A stretch of DNA of 32,597 nucleotides from Bacteroidales bacterium (GTDB taxonomy: Bacteria > Bacteroidota > Bacteroidia > Bacteroidales > UBA932). Below the pieces are notes generated by a model. That model ran no database searches, was not told the origin of the DNA, and saw only the letters and a list, made by a program, of their open reading frames with translations. How positions within the stretch are numbered: position 1 is the first letter of the stretch; the number at the start of each line of letters is the position of its first letter. Made by a program: the position numbers and the translations under genes. This document shows positions 22,258-32,597 of this stretch, piece by piece. The DNA is taken from positions 1 through 32,597 of the forward strand of contig JAEEIQ010000050.1 in NCBI GenBank assembly GCA_016281435.1, read 5' to 3'.

Positions 22258-22888
22258 AGCCATCAAAGTTCTTCTGGTCGACGACCATCCCCTGATCCTC
22301 GTCGGAATCCGTTCCATGCTGGAGGGGAAACCCGGCATTCAGATAGCAGGAACCGCAGCCGACGGCAGACAGGCCCTGGAAAAGGCCATGGCCCTCAGGC
22401 CGGACGTCATGGTCATGGATGTGATGATGCCGGGAATGGACGGGATCGAGCTGGCCCGGCGTATGCGCGCCCAGATACCCGATACCGCCCTTCTGGTCCT
22501 GTCCAGCGACACTTCAGTCGGCACGCTTGAAACCCTTCTCGGCATAGGCATAGACGGATTCCTTCCCAAAAGCAGCGACGAAGCCACTATGCTCGACGCA
22601 ATCCGCTCCGTCGCAGGCGGATATGAATTCTTCGGCACGGACATCGCCCGCCTGATCGACCGGATATCCCTTGCGAAAAAGGCTCCGGACAACCTGTTCA
22701 CCCCGAGGGAGCTGGACGTGATACGGCTCAGCTGCAAAGGCCTGCAGTACAAGGAAATCGCCGGCGAACTCGGAATCAAGTACCTGACCGTCGTCACCAT
22801 CAAGAACAACATCTTCCGCAAGCTGGGCATCAACAACACGGTCGAGCTGGTCCTGTATGCCATCAAGAAAGGACTGATAATCCTCTGA
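22250..22888 (+). CDS. NarL/FixJ-type response regulator
   Basis: A 212-residue response regulator. The receiver domain (about 5-120) has the acidic pair in LLVDDHP (Asp11, Asp12), phospho-acceptor Asp57 in VMVMDVMMPGMDG, the Ser of LLVLSSDTS and the conserved Lys in GFLPKSS. The LuxR-type HTH (about 148-210) reads LFTPRELDVIRLSCKGLQYK, EIAGELGI, then TVVTIKNNIFRKLGI. In the usual NarL family the third segment is xTVxxHxxxIxxKL, which fits. Its ATG lies within the last codons of the kinase gene with an AGGAAA site upstream, so the two are translationally coupled and form a cognate pair. Regulon unknown; the surface genes around it are plausible targets. Confidence 0.94.
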   Translation: MPEAIKVLLVDDHPLILVGIRSMLEGKPGIQIAGTAADGRQALEKAMALRPDVMVMDVMMPGMDGIELARRMRAQIPDTALLVLSSDTSVGTLETLLGIGIDGFLPKSSDEATMLDAIRSVAGGYEFFGTDIARLIDRISLAKKAPDNLFTPRELDVIRLSCKGLQYKEIAGELGIKYLTVVTIKNNIFRKLGINNTVELVLYAIKKGLIIL

Positions 22889-22906
22889 AGGGCATTCAAA
22901 GAAAAA

Positions 22907-22932
22907 CCCCGGAAGTCATACGGCTCCCGGGG
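22907..22932. terminator. bidirectional terminator between response regulator and fimbrillin-type gene
   Basis: CCCCGG (22907-22912) pairs with CCGGGG (22927-22932), flanked by A-rich sequence on the left (GAAAAA) and T-rich on the right (ATTTCTTATTT), so it can end both converging transcripts. Confidence 0.75.
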
Positions 22933-22959
22933 ATTTCTTATTTATGACAGGCTTTAGTA

Positions 22960-25140
22960 CTAAGGCTGTTTGACGCATCTGACCTGCAGGCCGCTGGCAG
23001 GCCATTCTGTCTCAGCATATGTTTCAAACTGATACATATCAATGCTGGAAACACTGAAAGTATAGGCCTCTTCCGAATTTATCATACTGTTTCCCCAGTA
23101 TTTTGCATCACCTACGTCTACGCTGTAGCTGTAGGTTTGCCATATGCTCCAGGATGAATCGCCGGTATTGTAATAGTAGAATCCGCAGTAAGGAAGCGTA
23201 AGGCCGTCAAACTGATAGGTTCCGCCGTAAGTACCACTGTCATGGATGGTCTTGGAGATAGGGCGCTTGTCGGGAGCTGATCCCCAGAAGTTGACGTCGG
23301 AGCCGTCGATGGTCCTATCGGCCTTTTCCTTGATTGCCGTCCATATTTCGGTATCGGCAACGCGCCATCCGTAAGGGCAGGGATCCTGTTCCTTTGTTGC
23401 AGTTCCCCATAGTCCGTCTACGGCGCCCAGGCTGGGCAGCCAGCTCTTGCTGGCCGTGGTTCCTTTGATGAAGGTCATGGGATTGCTGCTTGCATAATAC
23501 TTATTGACCAGGCCTCCGCAATTCACCTGGGCCCAGTTGCCGGAATTGGTGGTCTCACGGTTGGCTGATGCCTCGTAGATGTTGTTTACACCGACAAAGG
23601 GATCTTTTCGGCCGAACTGGTAATAGAGGCCCACCTGCTCTTCGCGATAGCCGTTGATGCTTTCCGCGGAATTGTAGAAAGCGCCAAGGTTGCGCTTCAT
23701 CATATAATACTCGGTGCCGTCGAGATTGATATAATTATAATCTGAGGAACTGTTGTTGGGGTCGTAGTCTGTAACCCACAGGTGCCAGCTCCAGATAATG
23801 GTTCCTTCGCCGTTCAGGACGGCCACCAGGGCATTGCCCTCGGTGCCGGTGGTCTCTACATAGATGCGGTTGTCGCTGCAGAGCTTGGCGTTCTTGATAA
23901 CGGAGCCGACAGCAACGGAGTTGTTGTATGGAAGGGCCTCCCAGAGCACTGCGGCGCTGTATGAGGAATTATAAGTGTTTGGATAGGAGAAGCCCTGCTT
24001 GCTCTTTGCGCCAAAACTATAAGTTGACCCGGTGCAAGGAACAATGTAGCAGTTGGAGGGCTCGGTGCCGTCTGCGTCAAGTGCCGTTGCAACAGGAAGC
24101 GCCGGAATGGTTCCGGTCAACACTGTGGAGAAAGCCGCTCCCTTGCCTGCGCTGAAAGAGTAGTCGCCGGTGAACTCCAGTTCCTTTACAAATGTGTTGC
24201 CGTCGGCTGCGGTTGCGGTGACATTCCACTTGTAACCGGACTTCTGGTCCACAAAGTTGCCGATAATGTAGTATTTGAGCCAGGAGCTGCCGGAGTACCG
24301 GGTCGGGGGCACCAGGCCTGTGGGGTCGCTTTCCGCCGTATCAGGAGCACCGAAGTAAGAAATCTGCCTGGAGAGGTTGGATGTGCTGCCAGCCTTGAAA
24401 CTAGCGGGATAGCCCCAGGACATATTCTCGAAGGCAAAATGATCGGCATTGATTTCAACGGTCTTGATGGCCGATGTTACCTGAGATTCGTCCCAGGGGT
24501 CGTCGGGATTGGTGGCGCCTCTGAAATCAAGGGTTACTGTAAGAACGCTGTAGAGGTTCTGAAGCGTTGCCGTCATGCTGCCGGCGGCAATCTGGGCCCT
24601 GCCGTAGAAAATGGAGCGCTCTTTCAGTACGTCCATATCAGTGTTCTCATCGGCATAGACGTAGGTGTAGGGGCTCAGGGTCATTCCGCTCTCCCCTATC
24701 TTCACCTCGTCTATAAGACGTCTCGAGAACGCGCCGTTAAGGGCTTCCGAGCCCCATTTGCCGCTTGCGGAGCCCTCGTAGGCCTCGAGATGGGGATAGA
24801 CGATCATGACCCTCGGAGAACTTCCGCCGGTGTATGTACCGGTGAAAGTGCCCGTCACGGGATCCTGCACTTCAAAGTTGTCGATTGCGCTTATGTTCGC
24901 ATAATCGCTGTCAGAATCGAAGGAAATCACGGAAATCTTGTCCCCGACCTCCCAGTCGCAGTAGAAACCGGCCACTCCGTTGGAAGTATAAGTCGTCCTC
25001 GTGCCGGCGAAGTCGACCTGAAGCGTCATCTGGACACCATCCGCACCGGTTTCGGGCACCTCCGGTCCATTGTTTTCATTTACCTGGCAGGAAACCATCG
25101 CGGCCGCGCATACGGCCATTAATGCATAGATCTTTTTCAT
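22960..25140 (-). CDS. Fimbrillin-like lipoprotein with FISUMP-like C-terminal domain
   Basis: A 726-residue lipoprotein (Cys18 after AAAMVS). The N-terminal half (about 30-330) resembles fimbrillin/Mfa2-type domains: VDFAGTRTTY, WEVGDKISVISF, FTGTYTGG, ALNGAFSRR and an Asp/Asn-rich second sandwich. The C-terminal half (about 340-725) is FISUMP-like, with SNCYIVP, YYMMKRNLGAFYN, VGLYYQFGRKDPFVG, DPCPYGWRV and the closing LQVRCVKQ. The ATG at 25140 is chosen over 25146 because AGGGAGG ends 7 bases before it, whereas it would be one base from the other. In this group such proteins are surface-exposed and may form or decorate fimbriae; no partner fimbrial genes are in the window. A 47-codon ORF precedes it in the same transcript. 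Confidence 0.82.
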   Translation of the reverse strand: MKKIYALMAVCAAAMVSCQVNENNGPEVPETGADGVQMTLQVDFAGTRTTYTSNGVAGFYCDWEVGDKISVISFDSDSDYANISAIDNFEVQDPVTGTFTGTYTGGSSPRVMIVYPHLEAYEGSASGKWGSEALNGAFSRRLIDEVKIGESGMTLSPYTYVYADENTDMDVLKERSIFYGRAQIAAGSMTATLQNLYSVLTVTLDFRGATNPDDPWDESQVTSAIKTVEINADHFAFENMSWGYPASFKAGSTSNLSRQISYFGAPDTAESDPTGLVPPTRYSGSSWLKYYIIGNFVDQKSGYKWNVTATAADGNTFVKELEFTGDYSFSAGKGAAFSTVLTGTIPALPVATALDADGTEPSNCYIVPCTGSTYSFGAKSKQGFSYPNTYNSSYSAAVLWEALPYNNSVAVGSVIKNAKLCSDNRIYVETTGTEGNALVAVLNGEGTIIWSWHLWVTDYDPNNSSSDYNYINLDGTEYYMMKRNLGAFYNSAESINGYREEQVGLYYQFGRKDPFVGVNNIYEASANRETTNSGNWAQVNCGGLVNKYYASSNPMTFIKGTTASKSWLPSLGAVDGLWGTATKEQDPCPYGWRVADTEIWTAIKEKADRTIDGSDVNFWGSAPDKRPISKTIHDSGTYGGTYQFDGLTLPYCGFYYYNTGDSSWSIWQTYSYSVDVGDAKYWGNSMINSEEAYTFSVSSIDMYQFETYAETEWPASGLQVRCVKQP

Positions 25141-25147
25141 GTTCATT

Positions 25148-25154
25148 CCTCCCT
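25148..25154 (-). promoter_or_regulatory. ribosome binding site that fixes the fimbrillin-type start
   Basis: AGGGAGG on the minus strand, 7 bases before ATG 25140 and only 3 bases after the small ORF's stop. A strong Shine-Dalgarno is rare elsewhere in this window. Confidence 0.7.
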
Positions 25155-25157
25155 GGA

Positions 25158-25301
25158 TTAAAATGGCAAATTCCCTCCATCTTCGTAGTCAGGAGAGTAG
25201 ATGTCTCCCGTCACTTCGGAGCCGCAAAGGACTTTTCTGATCTGCACCTCTAGCATGAAACACGCCGGCGCCAAATACTTTTTGTTTTCTTCCATCATCA
25301 T
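25158..25301 (-). CDS. 47-residue small protein leading the fimbrillin-type gene
   Basis: An ORF too short for routine calling. It opens with three tandem ATG codons (25301, 25298, 25295) and reads MMMEENKKYLAPACFMLEVQ, then IRKVLCGSEVTGDIYSPDY and EDGGNLPF. The pattern KKYxAPxxxxLEV followed by a Gly/Asp-rich acidic tail ending in an aromatic recurs, to my knowledge, in short Bacteroidales proteins encoded beside fimbrillin-type lipoproteins. It has no signal peptide. Its promoter lies about 30 bases upstream and its stop lies 3 bases before the ribosome binding site of the lipoprotein gene, which favours real translation and coupling. Function unknown; a leader-type regulator or a secreted peptide are both possible. 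Confidence 0.65.
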   Translation of the reverse strand: MMMEENKKYLAPACFMLEVQIRKVLCGSEVTGDIYSPDYEDGGNLPF

Positions 25302-25332
25302 CAGTATTTTGAAAACGAGTCTATTCCGTTCG

Positions 25333-25363
25333 CAAAATTACCCCGTGATGATTTCAGCGGCAA
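25333..25363 (-). promoter_or_regulatory. promoter of the small ORF - fimbrillin-type operon
   Basis: On the minus strand TTG (25363-25361), a 20-base spacer and TAATTTTG (25340-25333). The predicted transcript starts near 25327, about 26 bases before the small ORF and about 187 before the lipoprotein start. Confidence 0.65.
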
Positions 25364-25380
25364 TACATAATTATATGTAC

Positions 25381-25414
25381 AAAAAACCCGGCAAGGCTGC
25401 GTGCCCTGCCGGGT
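25381..25414 (-). terminator. Rho-independent terminator of the hppA-oxidoreductase-nagB run
   Basis: On the minus strand ACCCGGCA (25414-25407) pairs with TGCCGGGT (25393-25386) and is followed by a run of U. It is 22 bases after the NagB-PIG-L stop codon. Confidence 0.88.
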
Positions 25415-25435
25415 AAGGAGAATTACCGGTATCTT

Positions 25436-27367
25436 CTAACAGAGTTTCAGGAACACCTCGATGGCCTGATATTCGGCCATGCCGAGCTGGTCGTACAGGC
25501 GCGCCGTATTCTGCGTGCGCTCTTCGGCCCTCTGCCAGAATTCGCGGGGATCGTCGCCGGGGAAGGGGACTATATCCTTCTGCGAAAGGTGATGGTAGAT
25601 GGCGTGACGCTTCTCCACGACCTCTTCGGGGCTGAGCGGCACAGCCATGTCCACCCTTCCGAGCTCCCATTCCATCCATGCGCCGCGGTACAGCCACACA
25701 TGGCATCCATCCACCCAGCCTGCACCCTCAGCCTTCAGCTGGTCAAGGGCCTCGAGCGCCGCCTCCGTACAGACACGGTGCGTGCCGTGCGGATCGGCGA
25801 GGTCTCCGGCCATATAGATCTGGTCCGGGGCAATCTCGTCCATGAGGGCCTTGATAATATCCACGTCAGCCTGCGTGCGCGGCAGCTTGGCTACTCCGCC
25901 CGACTCGTAGAACGGAAGGTTCAGGAAATGCACATGGGACTCGTCCAGCCCGAAGGAGCGGACGGCCCCGCGAGCCTCGCTGCGGCGTATGGCGGCCTTG
26001 AGGGCCAGTAGAGGCTTCGGCTCCGGAGCTCCCGGCGCCTTGGAGGCGATCAGGGCCTTCACCTCGTCGAAACGGTCGCCGAAACCGAGCTGCGAGGCCG
26101 CATCCATATGCTGCAGGACCACGTCGTCGTGCACGGCGACGTTGCCCGAGGTCTGGTAGGCGACATGCACGTCGTGCCCCTGGTGGACAAGACGGATGAA
26201 GGTTCCTCCCATCGAGATCACGTCGTCATCAGGGTGCGGGGAAAGGATGAGCACCTTCTTCGGGAAGGGCCTGGAAGAGACCGGACGCGTGCTGTCGTCG
26301 GCATTGGGCTTTCCGCCCGGCCAGCCCGTGATGGTATGCTGAAGGTCGTTGAAGATGTCGATGTTGATCTTGGAGTGCGGTCCGTACTTTTCGAGCAATT
26401 CTTCGAGGGAGTTCTGCAGGTAATCCTGCTCCGAGAGCTTCAGAATCGGCTTTCCGACCTTCTGGCAAAGCCAGATGACCGCCTTGCGGCGGAACTTCGG
26501 GGTCCATTCGCAAGGTCCGATCAGCCAGGGGGCCACCTCGCGGGTCAGAAGGCTTCCGGCCGTCTCATCCACGAACATGCGCACCTTGGGATGGCGCTGG
26601 AACATGGTCGCCGGACAGGCGGGGTCGTACGGACCCTCGACCACCTTCTGGACCACTGCAGCCTTGTCCTCACCCCAGGCCATCAGGATGACCTTCTTCG
26701 CGCTGAGCATGGTGCTCATGCCCATGGTTATGGCCGCTTTCGGGGTGGAAGCCATCTCGCCGTTGAAATTCTTCGCCTGCCTCTTGCGGGACGGGTAGGA
26801 AAGGAGCACAGTGCGGGTGTGGCTCGTCTCCGAAGCGCCGCTTTCGTTGAATCCGACCTGGCCTTCCTCGCCTATGCCTATGACAAGGAGATCGAGGCCC
26901 CTGGCCATCACGTCGAAGGCCGCGCAGTAATGAGACACTTCTTTTTCGGGGACTGTCCCGTCAGGGATGTGCACATTGGCGGGCAGGACGTCGATGTTGT
27001 CCAGCAGTTCCTCGTGCAGCCGCCGGTTGCGGCTCTGGGACGCCGTGTTGGACGTAGGATAATATTCGTCTATCGAGAATATCTCGACGTTGCGAAACGA
27101 AACCTTCCCCTCCCGGTACTTTCGGCTCAGCTTCTTGTAAAGGGACACCGGGGTGGCGCCCGTCGTGAGGCCGAGTTTGAAAAGCTTGCCGGGGTTCGCC
27201 GCCTCGAATTCCTTGATTGCGGTGATGACCTTTTCTGAGATCACTTCGCTGGCTCCCGATGGTTCGGGATAGACGTCGGTGTAGATCTTGTCGTCAGCGT
27301 GAAGTATGTCTCCGGGCAGATTTTCGCGGATTAGTCCGCCGTCCTTGGGAAGGGAAAAGTGTTTCAT
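25436..27367 (-). CDS. NagB-like sugar-phosphate isomerase/deaminase fused to PIG-L (LmbE) deacetylase
   Basis: A 643-residue fusion of the kind annotated as glucosamine-6-phosphate deaminase in Bacteroidota. The N-terminal part (about 15-300) is NagB-like: LGLTTGATPVSLYKKL (phosphate loop), IFSIDEYYP with the conserved Asp, IGIGEEGQVGFNESG and KAAITMGMSTMLSAKKVIL. The C-terminal part (about 370-600) is PIG-L/LmbE: VLILSPHPDDDVISMGG with metal-binding HPDD and ADPHGTHR with the third ligand. Together they could deacetylate and then deaminate an amino sugar in the cytoplasm. The usual catalytic D-G-H of the NagB active loop reads E-G-Q here, which may alter or abolish deamination. The ATG directly follows the TAA of the oxidoreductase gene, so the pair is tightly coupled. 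Confidence 0.85.
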   Translation of the reverse strand: MKHFSLPKDGGLIRENLPGDILHADDKIYTDVYPEPSGASEVISEKVITAIKEFEAANPGKLFKLGLTTGATPVSLYKKLSRKYREGKVSFRNVEIFSIDEYYPTSNTASQSRNRRLHEELLDNIDVLPANVHIPDGTVPEKEVSHYCAAFDVMARGLDLLVIGIGEEGQVGFNESGASETSHTRTVLLSYPSRKRQAKNFNGEMASTPKAAITMGMSTMLSAKKVILMAWGEDKAAVVQKVVEGPYDPACPATMFQRHPKVRMFVDETAGSLLTREVAPWLIGPCEWTPKFRRKAVIWLCQKVGKPILKLSEQDYLQNSLEELLEKYGPHSKINIDIFNDLQHTITGWPGGKPNADDSTRPVSSRPFPKKVLILSPHPDDDVISMGGTFIRLVHQGHDVHVAYQTSGNVAVHDDVVLQHMDAASQLGFGDRFDEVKALIASKAPGAPEPKPLLALKAAIRRSEARGAVRSFGLDESHVHFLNLPFYESGGVAKLPRTQADVDIIKALMDEIAPDQIYMAGDLADPHGTHRVCTEAALEALDQLKAEGAGWVDGCHVWLYRGAWMEWELGRVDMAVPLSPEEVVEKRHAIYHHLSQKDIVPFPGDDPREFWQRAEERTQNTARLYDQLGMAEYQAIEVFLKLC

Positions 27368-28711
27368 TTATTCCTGCGCTTTTTTAAGAGCCTGGGTGGT
27401 CGTGTAATACTTCGCAAGCATGTTGGGAACTTCCCACTCGGGGAGTTTTCCATCCTGGAGGCACTTGAGATACCTTCTGACAACCTGGGAGAAATGGGCC
27501 TCGTGACCGACCTTGTAGCTGTCGGGGATGGCCACGTGCCAGCCGGCCTCAGTCTTTTCGAGGGCTATTCCGGGATAATTCTTCTCGAGGGCGGCGAAGG
27601 CCTCGGCAACCTGGGACTCATAGGCCGCGTCAGCTGCGACGGGCTCGATGTAGAGCTCGGGCTTGTAGCCCTGTTCGGCGCCCTGGCGGATTACGAGGGA
27701 AGCCTTGGAGCCGCGCATGATGGAGAAGTGCGTGTCGCCGGTGCCGGCGGGAGCCTCATAGTTCCAGACCACGATGACCTTGGCGTAAGTATCTTTCAGT
27801 TTGTATGTCATCTCGCCGTTGGCCATGCACTCGAGATTGCCGTCCTTGACGCAGTCCTGAAGGAATTCGGGGAATTCGGCGCATCCGGTGGAGGCCTCGA
27901 ACTGGGCCGGGGTGATGATCGTGGGCCAGTGCTTCGCGGAAATCATTTCGACATCCTTGGTGTAGTCGAGGACCACATCGGGATAGACGCTCCACTGGAC
28001 TATGTCCACGAGATGGACGGTCACGTCCACAATGCCCTCGCCCTGCTGCTTGACGTCATAGTACCATGCCGGACGGACGAGCTTGTTGCCGGAGACGTTC
28101 TTGAAGAAGTGGTGCACGCTCTCCTTGACGACGGCGGGTTCCTCGGGAGTGCCGGCGAGCTGCTCGCCGTAGATGGCGGGAATCTGGCGCAGCTCCCTCT
28201 GGAGGGCTGTGGTGATTTCGAACCTCTCGGTCATGATGTCGGAAAGGAGGACACCGTTCTTTTCGGCTGTCTCAAAGCTTTCCTTCAGGGTGTCGAAGTC
28301 TTCGGGCGTGATGGCCATAGGCTTGTCCGACAGCACGTTGATGCCCGCCTGGACAGTCTTGAGGATGTAGGCTGGCTTCTTGCCGTTGTTGCCCGCGGTA
28401 ATCATCAGGTTGCCCTTCTTCTCAGCGAGCATCTTCTCGAGGAAGTCGTCACCGGTATAGACTATCTCGTTCCAATGCGTGGGGTTCTCAGCGCGGTTGT
28501 TGAAACCCTCGATACGGGCGAGATGGGCCTTGAGGTCGGCTCCTTCGGGAGCATAGACATAGACGTCGGGGTTGATCTCGTCGTAGGAGACGTTCTGCAG
28601 GAGGGCGGCGTGGAAATGCCCGGGATCGACGGTGATGAGTGTCACTTTCTTGTCATTTTTGCACGCTGCGAGCGCAAGCACGGAAAACAGCGCGACAATT
28701 GCTTTCTTCAT
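27368..28711 (-). CDS. Exported Gfo/Idh/MocA-family oxidoreductase lipoprotein
   Basis: A 447-residue protein with a lipoprotein signal (Cys17 in VLALAAC), unlike cytoplasmic family members. The Rossmann-type N-terminal half shows [36 protein letters not shown] and [12 protein letters not shown], where the Lys of the E/D-K-P motif is the conserved catalytic residue. The C-terminal half (about 180-440; [31 protein letters not shown]) fits the Bacteroidota putative oxidoreductase C-terminal domain. Members often act on glycosides through a tightly bound NAD in the periplasm, but the substrate here is unknown. It follows hppA by 18 bases and abuts the NagB-PIG-L gene, which suggests amino-sugar or glycan metabolism. 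Confidence 0.88.
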   Translation of the reverse strand: MKKAIVALFSVLALAACKNDKKVTLITVDPGHFHAALLQNVSYDEINPDVYVYAPEGADLKAHLARIEGFNNRAENPTHWNEIVYTGDDFLEKMLAEKKGNLMITAGNNGKKPAYILKTVQAGINVLSDKPMAITPEDFDTLKESFETAEKNGVLLSDIMTERFEITTALQRELRQIPAIYGEQLAGTPEEPAVVKESVHHFFKNVSGNKLVRPAWYYDVKQQGEGIVDVTVHLVDIVQWSVYPDVVLDYTKDVEMISAKHWPTIITPAQFEASTGCAEFPEFLQDCVKDGNLECMANGEMTYKLKDTYAKVIVVWNYEAPAGTGDTHFSIMRGSKASLVIRQGAEQGYKPELYIEPVAADAAYESQVAEAFAALEKNYPGIALEKTEAGWHVAIPDSYKVGHEAHFSQVVRRYLKCLQDGKLPEWEVPNMLAKYYTTTQALKKAQE

Positions 28712-28729
28712 ATCTTTCTGGTTATTGGT

Positions 28730-30946
<2,217 letters not shown>

Positions 30947-30969
30947 AAATCTTGTTTTACTATATCAAG

Positions 30970-30977
30970 CAAAATTA
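30970..30977 (-). promoter_or_regulatory. -7 promoter element of hppA
   Basis: TAATTTTG on the minus strand, 24 bases before the ATG. The -33 position reads TTCG rather than TTG. The sequence from here to rplQ (30978-31208) holds no gene that I can support. Confidence 0.5.
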
Positions 30978-31093
30978 ATCATTTTTCATATAAAACGAAA
31001 AGGCGGCACGGCAAATGACGCGCCGTAAAAGCCCGCCGCGCCCCCACTCCGGCCGTGGCGGACAAACTCCTCTGCAGTAGCCACTTAAACAGA

Positions 31094-31123
31094 GTCGCTT
31101 CCATCGAAATCGATGGAAGCGAC
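31094..31123. terminator. 30-base perfect inverted repeat downstream of rplQ
   Basis: GTCGCTTCCATCGA (31094-31107), AA, TCGATGGAAGCGAC (31110-31123): 14 perfect pairs, 86 bases after the rplQ stop. As the last element after the ribosomal protein operon it is probably a terminator or mRNA 3'-end stabiliser, though no U-tract follows on the minus strand (TCTGTTTAAG). Confidence 0.6.
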
Positions 31124-31208
31124 AATGCCTTGTTTGTTGTATATCAGCCGTTTAACTGCCACGGGCGACTATGCTTTGCGCCGGGCAGAACGGCCGCAAC
31201 GGTCTGTA

Positions 31209-31739
31209 TTACTCGGCGGCGGGAGCCTCCGCTGCAGGGGCGGCCTCGACGGGAGCTTCTGCTACGGGAGCCTCGGCGGCAGGAGCTTCGGCAGCGGGGG
31301 CTGCAGGAGCCTCGGCGGCCTTCTTGGCGCGGCTGCGGCGGGTGGTCTTCTTGGTCTCCTTCGCGGCGGCAAGAGCGGCCTCGTTGAAGTCGACAAGCTC
31401 GATCAGGGCCATTTCAGCTGCGTCACCCTGACGGAAACCGACGTGAAGTACGCGGGTGTATCCGCCCGGACGGCCGGCGATCTTGGGAGCTATGGTGCGG
31501 AAGAGTTCAGTGACCGCCTCCTTGTTCTTCAGATAGCTGAATACCACGCGGCGCGAGTGGGTCGTATCCTCTTTGGACTTCGTGATGAGGGGTTCCACAT
31601 AGGACTTGAGGGCCTTGGCCTTCGCCACGGTGGTGGTGATCCTCTTGTGCATGATCAGAGAGGTGGCCATGTTGGCCAGGAGGGCCTTGCGGTGACCGCT
31701 CTTGCGTCCGAGATGATTGATTGCTTTGTTATGTCTCAT
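31209..31739 (-). CDS. rplQ: 50S ribosomal protein L17
   Basis: A 176-residue protein. Residues 1-116 are canonical L17 ([29 protein letters not shown], then [14 protein letters not shown] and [20 protein letters not shown]), which binds 23S rRNA in the large subunit. From about 130 a basic stretch ([14 protein letters not shown]) leads to a 36-residue tail of Ala, Pro and Glu repeats ([13 protein letters not shown]), absent in E. coli L17 but typical of the extended Bacteroidota forms. The start lies 2 bases after the rpoA stop, the standard rpoA-rplQ order at the end of the alpha operon. Confidence 0.97.
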   Translation of the reverse strand: MRHNKAINHLGRKSGHRKALLANMATSLIMHKRITTTVAKAKALKSYVEPLITKSKEDTTHSRRVVFSYLKNKEAVTELFRTIAPKIAGRPGGYTRVLHVGFRQGDAAEMALIELVDFNEAALAAAKETKKTTRRSRAKKAAEAPAAPAAEAPAAEAPVAEAPVEAAPAAEAPAAE

Positions 31740-31741
31740 CT

Positions 31742-32597
31742 TTAGATATTCTTTTTCTTGGGTTCAATATTGTACTTGGTCACATCCATTCCGAACGAAA
31801 GCTTCATCTTCTCGACAAGCAGGTCGATCTCGCCAAGGGACTTCCTTCCGAAATTGCGGAACTTCATCAGCTCGCTGCGGGAGTAAGACACCAGGTCTGC
31901 GAACGTGTCGATGTCAGCCGCCTTGAGGCAGTTGAAAGCCCTGACTGAAAGTCCCATGTCGGAGAGTTTCGTCAGAAGCAGGTGACGCATGTGCAGGCTT
32001 TCCTCGTCCAGCTCCTTGGAGTCGGGCTCCACGGTGCTCTCGAGCACGGTCTTCTTGTCGTCCGTGAAGAGCTTGAAGTGGTAGATGAGGATGTTGGCGG
32101 CGTCCTGGAGGGCGGCGTTCGGGGAGATGGAACCGTCGGTGACGATCTCAAGATTGAGCTTCTCGTAGTCGGTCTTCTGCTCGACACGCCAGTTCTCCAC
32201 GGACCAGTTGACCTTGCGGATAGGCGTATAGATCGCATCCACAGGGATGGTGCCGATGGGCGTATTCTCGTCCCTGAGTTCCTCGGCGGGCACGAATCCG
32301 CGACCCTTGGTGATGGTCAGCGTGATTTCGAGCTTGACGGAGGGCTCCAGGGAGCAGATGTGCTGTTCGGGATTCAACACCTTGAATGAAGACAATCCCT
32401 TCGAGATATCCTCGGCGGTAAACTCCTGCTTGCCGCTGATGACGATGGAAACGGTTTCGGTATCGACAGACTCGACCATTCTCTTGAAACGGACCTGCTT
32501 GAGGTTGAGGATGATGTCCTGCATGCCCTCGATCACGCCGGGGATGGTGGCGAACTCCTGGTCTACGCCGGAGATCTTGATCTGACTGATAGCAAAC
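31742..32597 (-). CDS. rpoA: RNA polymerase alpha subunit (5' end outside window)
   Basis: 285 residues of RpoA are present; the reading frame runs to the window edge ([20 protein letters not shown] is in frame upstream of the GTG at 32536, which is therefore not the start). The N-terminal dimerisation domain shows [18 protein letters not shown], and the C-terminal alpha-CTD shows [20 protein letters not shown] and [20 protein letters not shown], the helices that contact UP elements and activators. About 45 N-terminal residues are missing compared with the usual 330. Essential core transcription subunit. Confidence 0.98.
   Translation of the reverse strand, partial: FAISQIKISGVDQEFATIPGVIEGMQDIILNLKQVRFKRMVESVDTETVSIVISGKQEFTAEDISKGLSSFKVLNPEQHICSLEPSVKLEITLTITKGRGFVPAEELRDENTPIGTIPVDAIYTPIRKVNWSVENWRVEQKTDYEKLNLEIVTDGSISPNAALQDAANILIYHFKLFTDDKKTVLESTVEPDSKELDEESLHMRHLLLTKLSDMGLSVRAFNCLKAADIDTFADLVSYSRSELMKFRNFGRKSLGEIDLLVEKMKLSFGMDVTKYNIEPKKKNI

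Noticed and set aside
31209..31330. Ala-Pro-Glu repeats at the end of rplQ as a possible frameshift or fusion
   Set aside because: Long low-complexity C-terminal tails are common in Bacteroidota L17 proteins, so this is ordinary for the group.
32536..32536. GTG at 32536 as the start of rpoA
   Set aside because: The frame stays open upstream with conserved alpha-subunit sequence to the window edge, so the true start lies outside the window.

Overview
The window looks like part of a Bacteroidales (Bacteroidota) chromosome of fairly high GC. The evidence is the many Sec/SPII lipoproteins ending their signal in a Cys followed by acidic or polar residues, the BACON, FISUMP-like and fimbrillin-like domains, the membrane-tethered TPR/LuxR-type regulators, a K+-dependent membrane pyrophosphatase, a NagB-PIG-L fusion, and promoters of the Bacteroidetes form TTG-N18..20-TAnnTTTG that recur in front of genes and of the tRNA. 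Genus cannot be fixed from sequence alone; an uncultured gut or rumen lineage is a guess.

Layout. 1-203: 5' part of a DnaQ-like exonuclease (minus). 424-2688: a tiny BNR/Asp-box repeat protein, a HAD phosphatase (minus) and a Big_2/FISUMP-like lipoprotein. 2827-5025 (minus): nfeD - flotillin - XRE regulator operon. 5200-7594: a lipoprotein of unknown function and, divergently, a secreted beta-helix protein. 7605-11114 (minus): a four-gene envelope operon in which two NAGPA-type phosphodiester glycosidase lipoproteins flank a lipoprotein with pseudomurein-binding-repeat-like segments and a 57-residue membrane protein. 11156-14118 (minus): aroB coupled to an aroD-aroA fusion. 14189-14273: tRNA-Leu(CAA).

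14309-22888 is a regulatory and surface-proteolysis block. A 1433-residue BACON/LRR/M64 metallopeptidase lipoprotein lies downstream of a short membrane-anchored LuxR-type HTH protein. Next come a paralogous lipoprotein-TPR-TM-HTH regulator and a divergent TPR histidine kinase with its NarL-type response regulator. The promoter of the short HTH protein carries three copies of TAGACAAA, two of them directly upstream of its -33 element.

22960-25301 (minus): a fimbrillin/FISUMP-like lipoprotein preceded in the same transcript by an overlooked 47-codon ORF. 25436-30946 (minus): hppA, an exported Gfo/Idh/MocA oxidoreductase and a NagB-PIG-L protein with an altered catalytic loop. 31209-32597 (minus): rplQ and the 5'-truncated rpoA, the end of the ribosomal protein operon.

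The best candidates for undescribed biology are the NAGPA/PMBR-like/NAGPA operon, the M64 peptidase with its sensor-less membrane HTH regulator and operator-like repeats, and the small ORF leading the fimbrillin-type gene. All domain calls are by eye from motifs; no database search was run.
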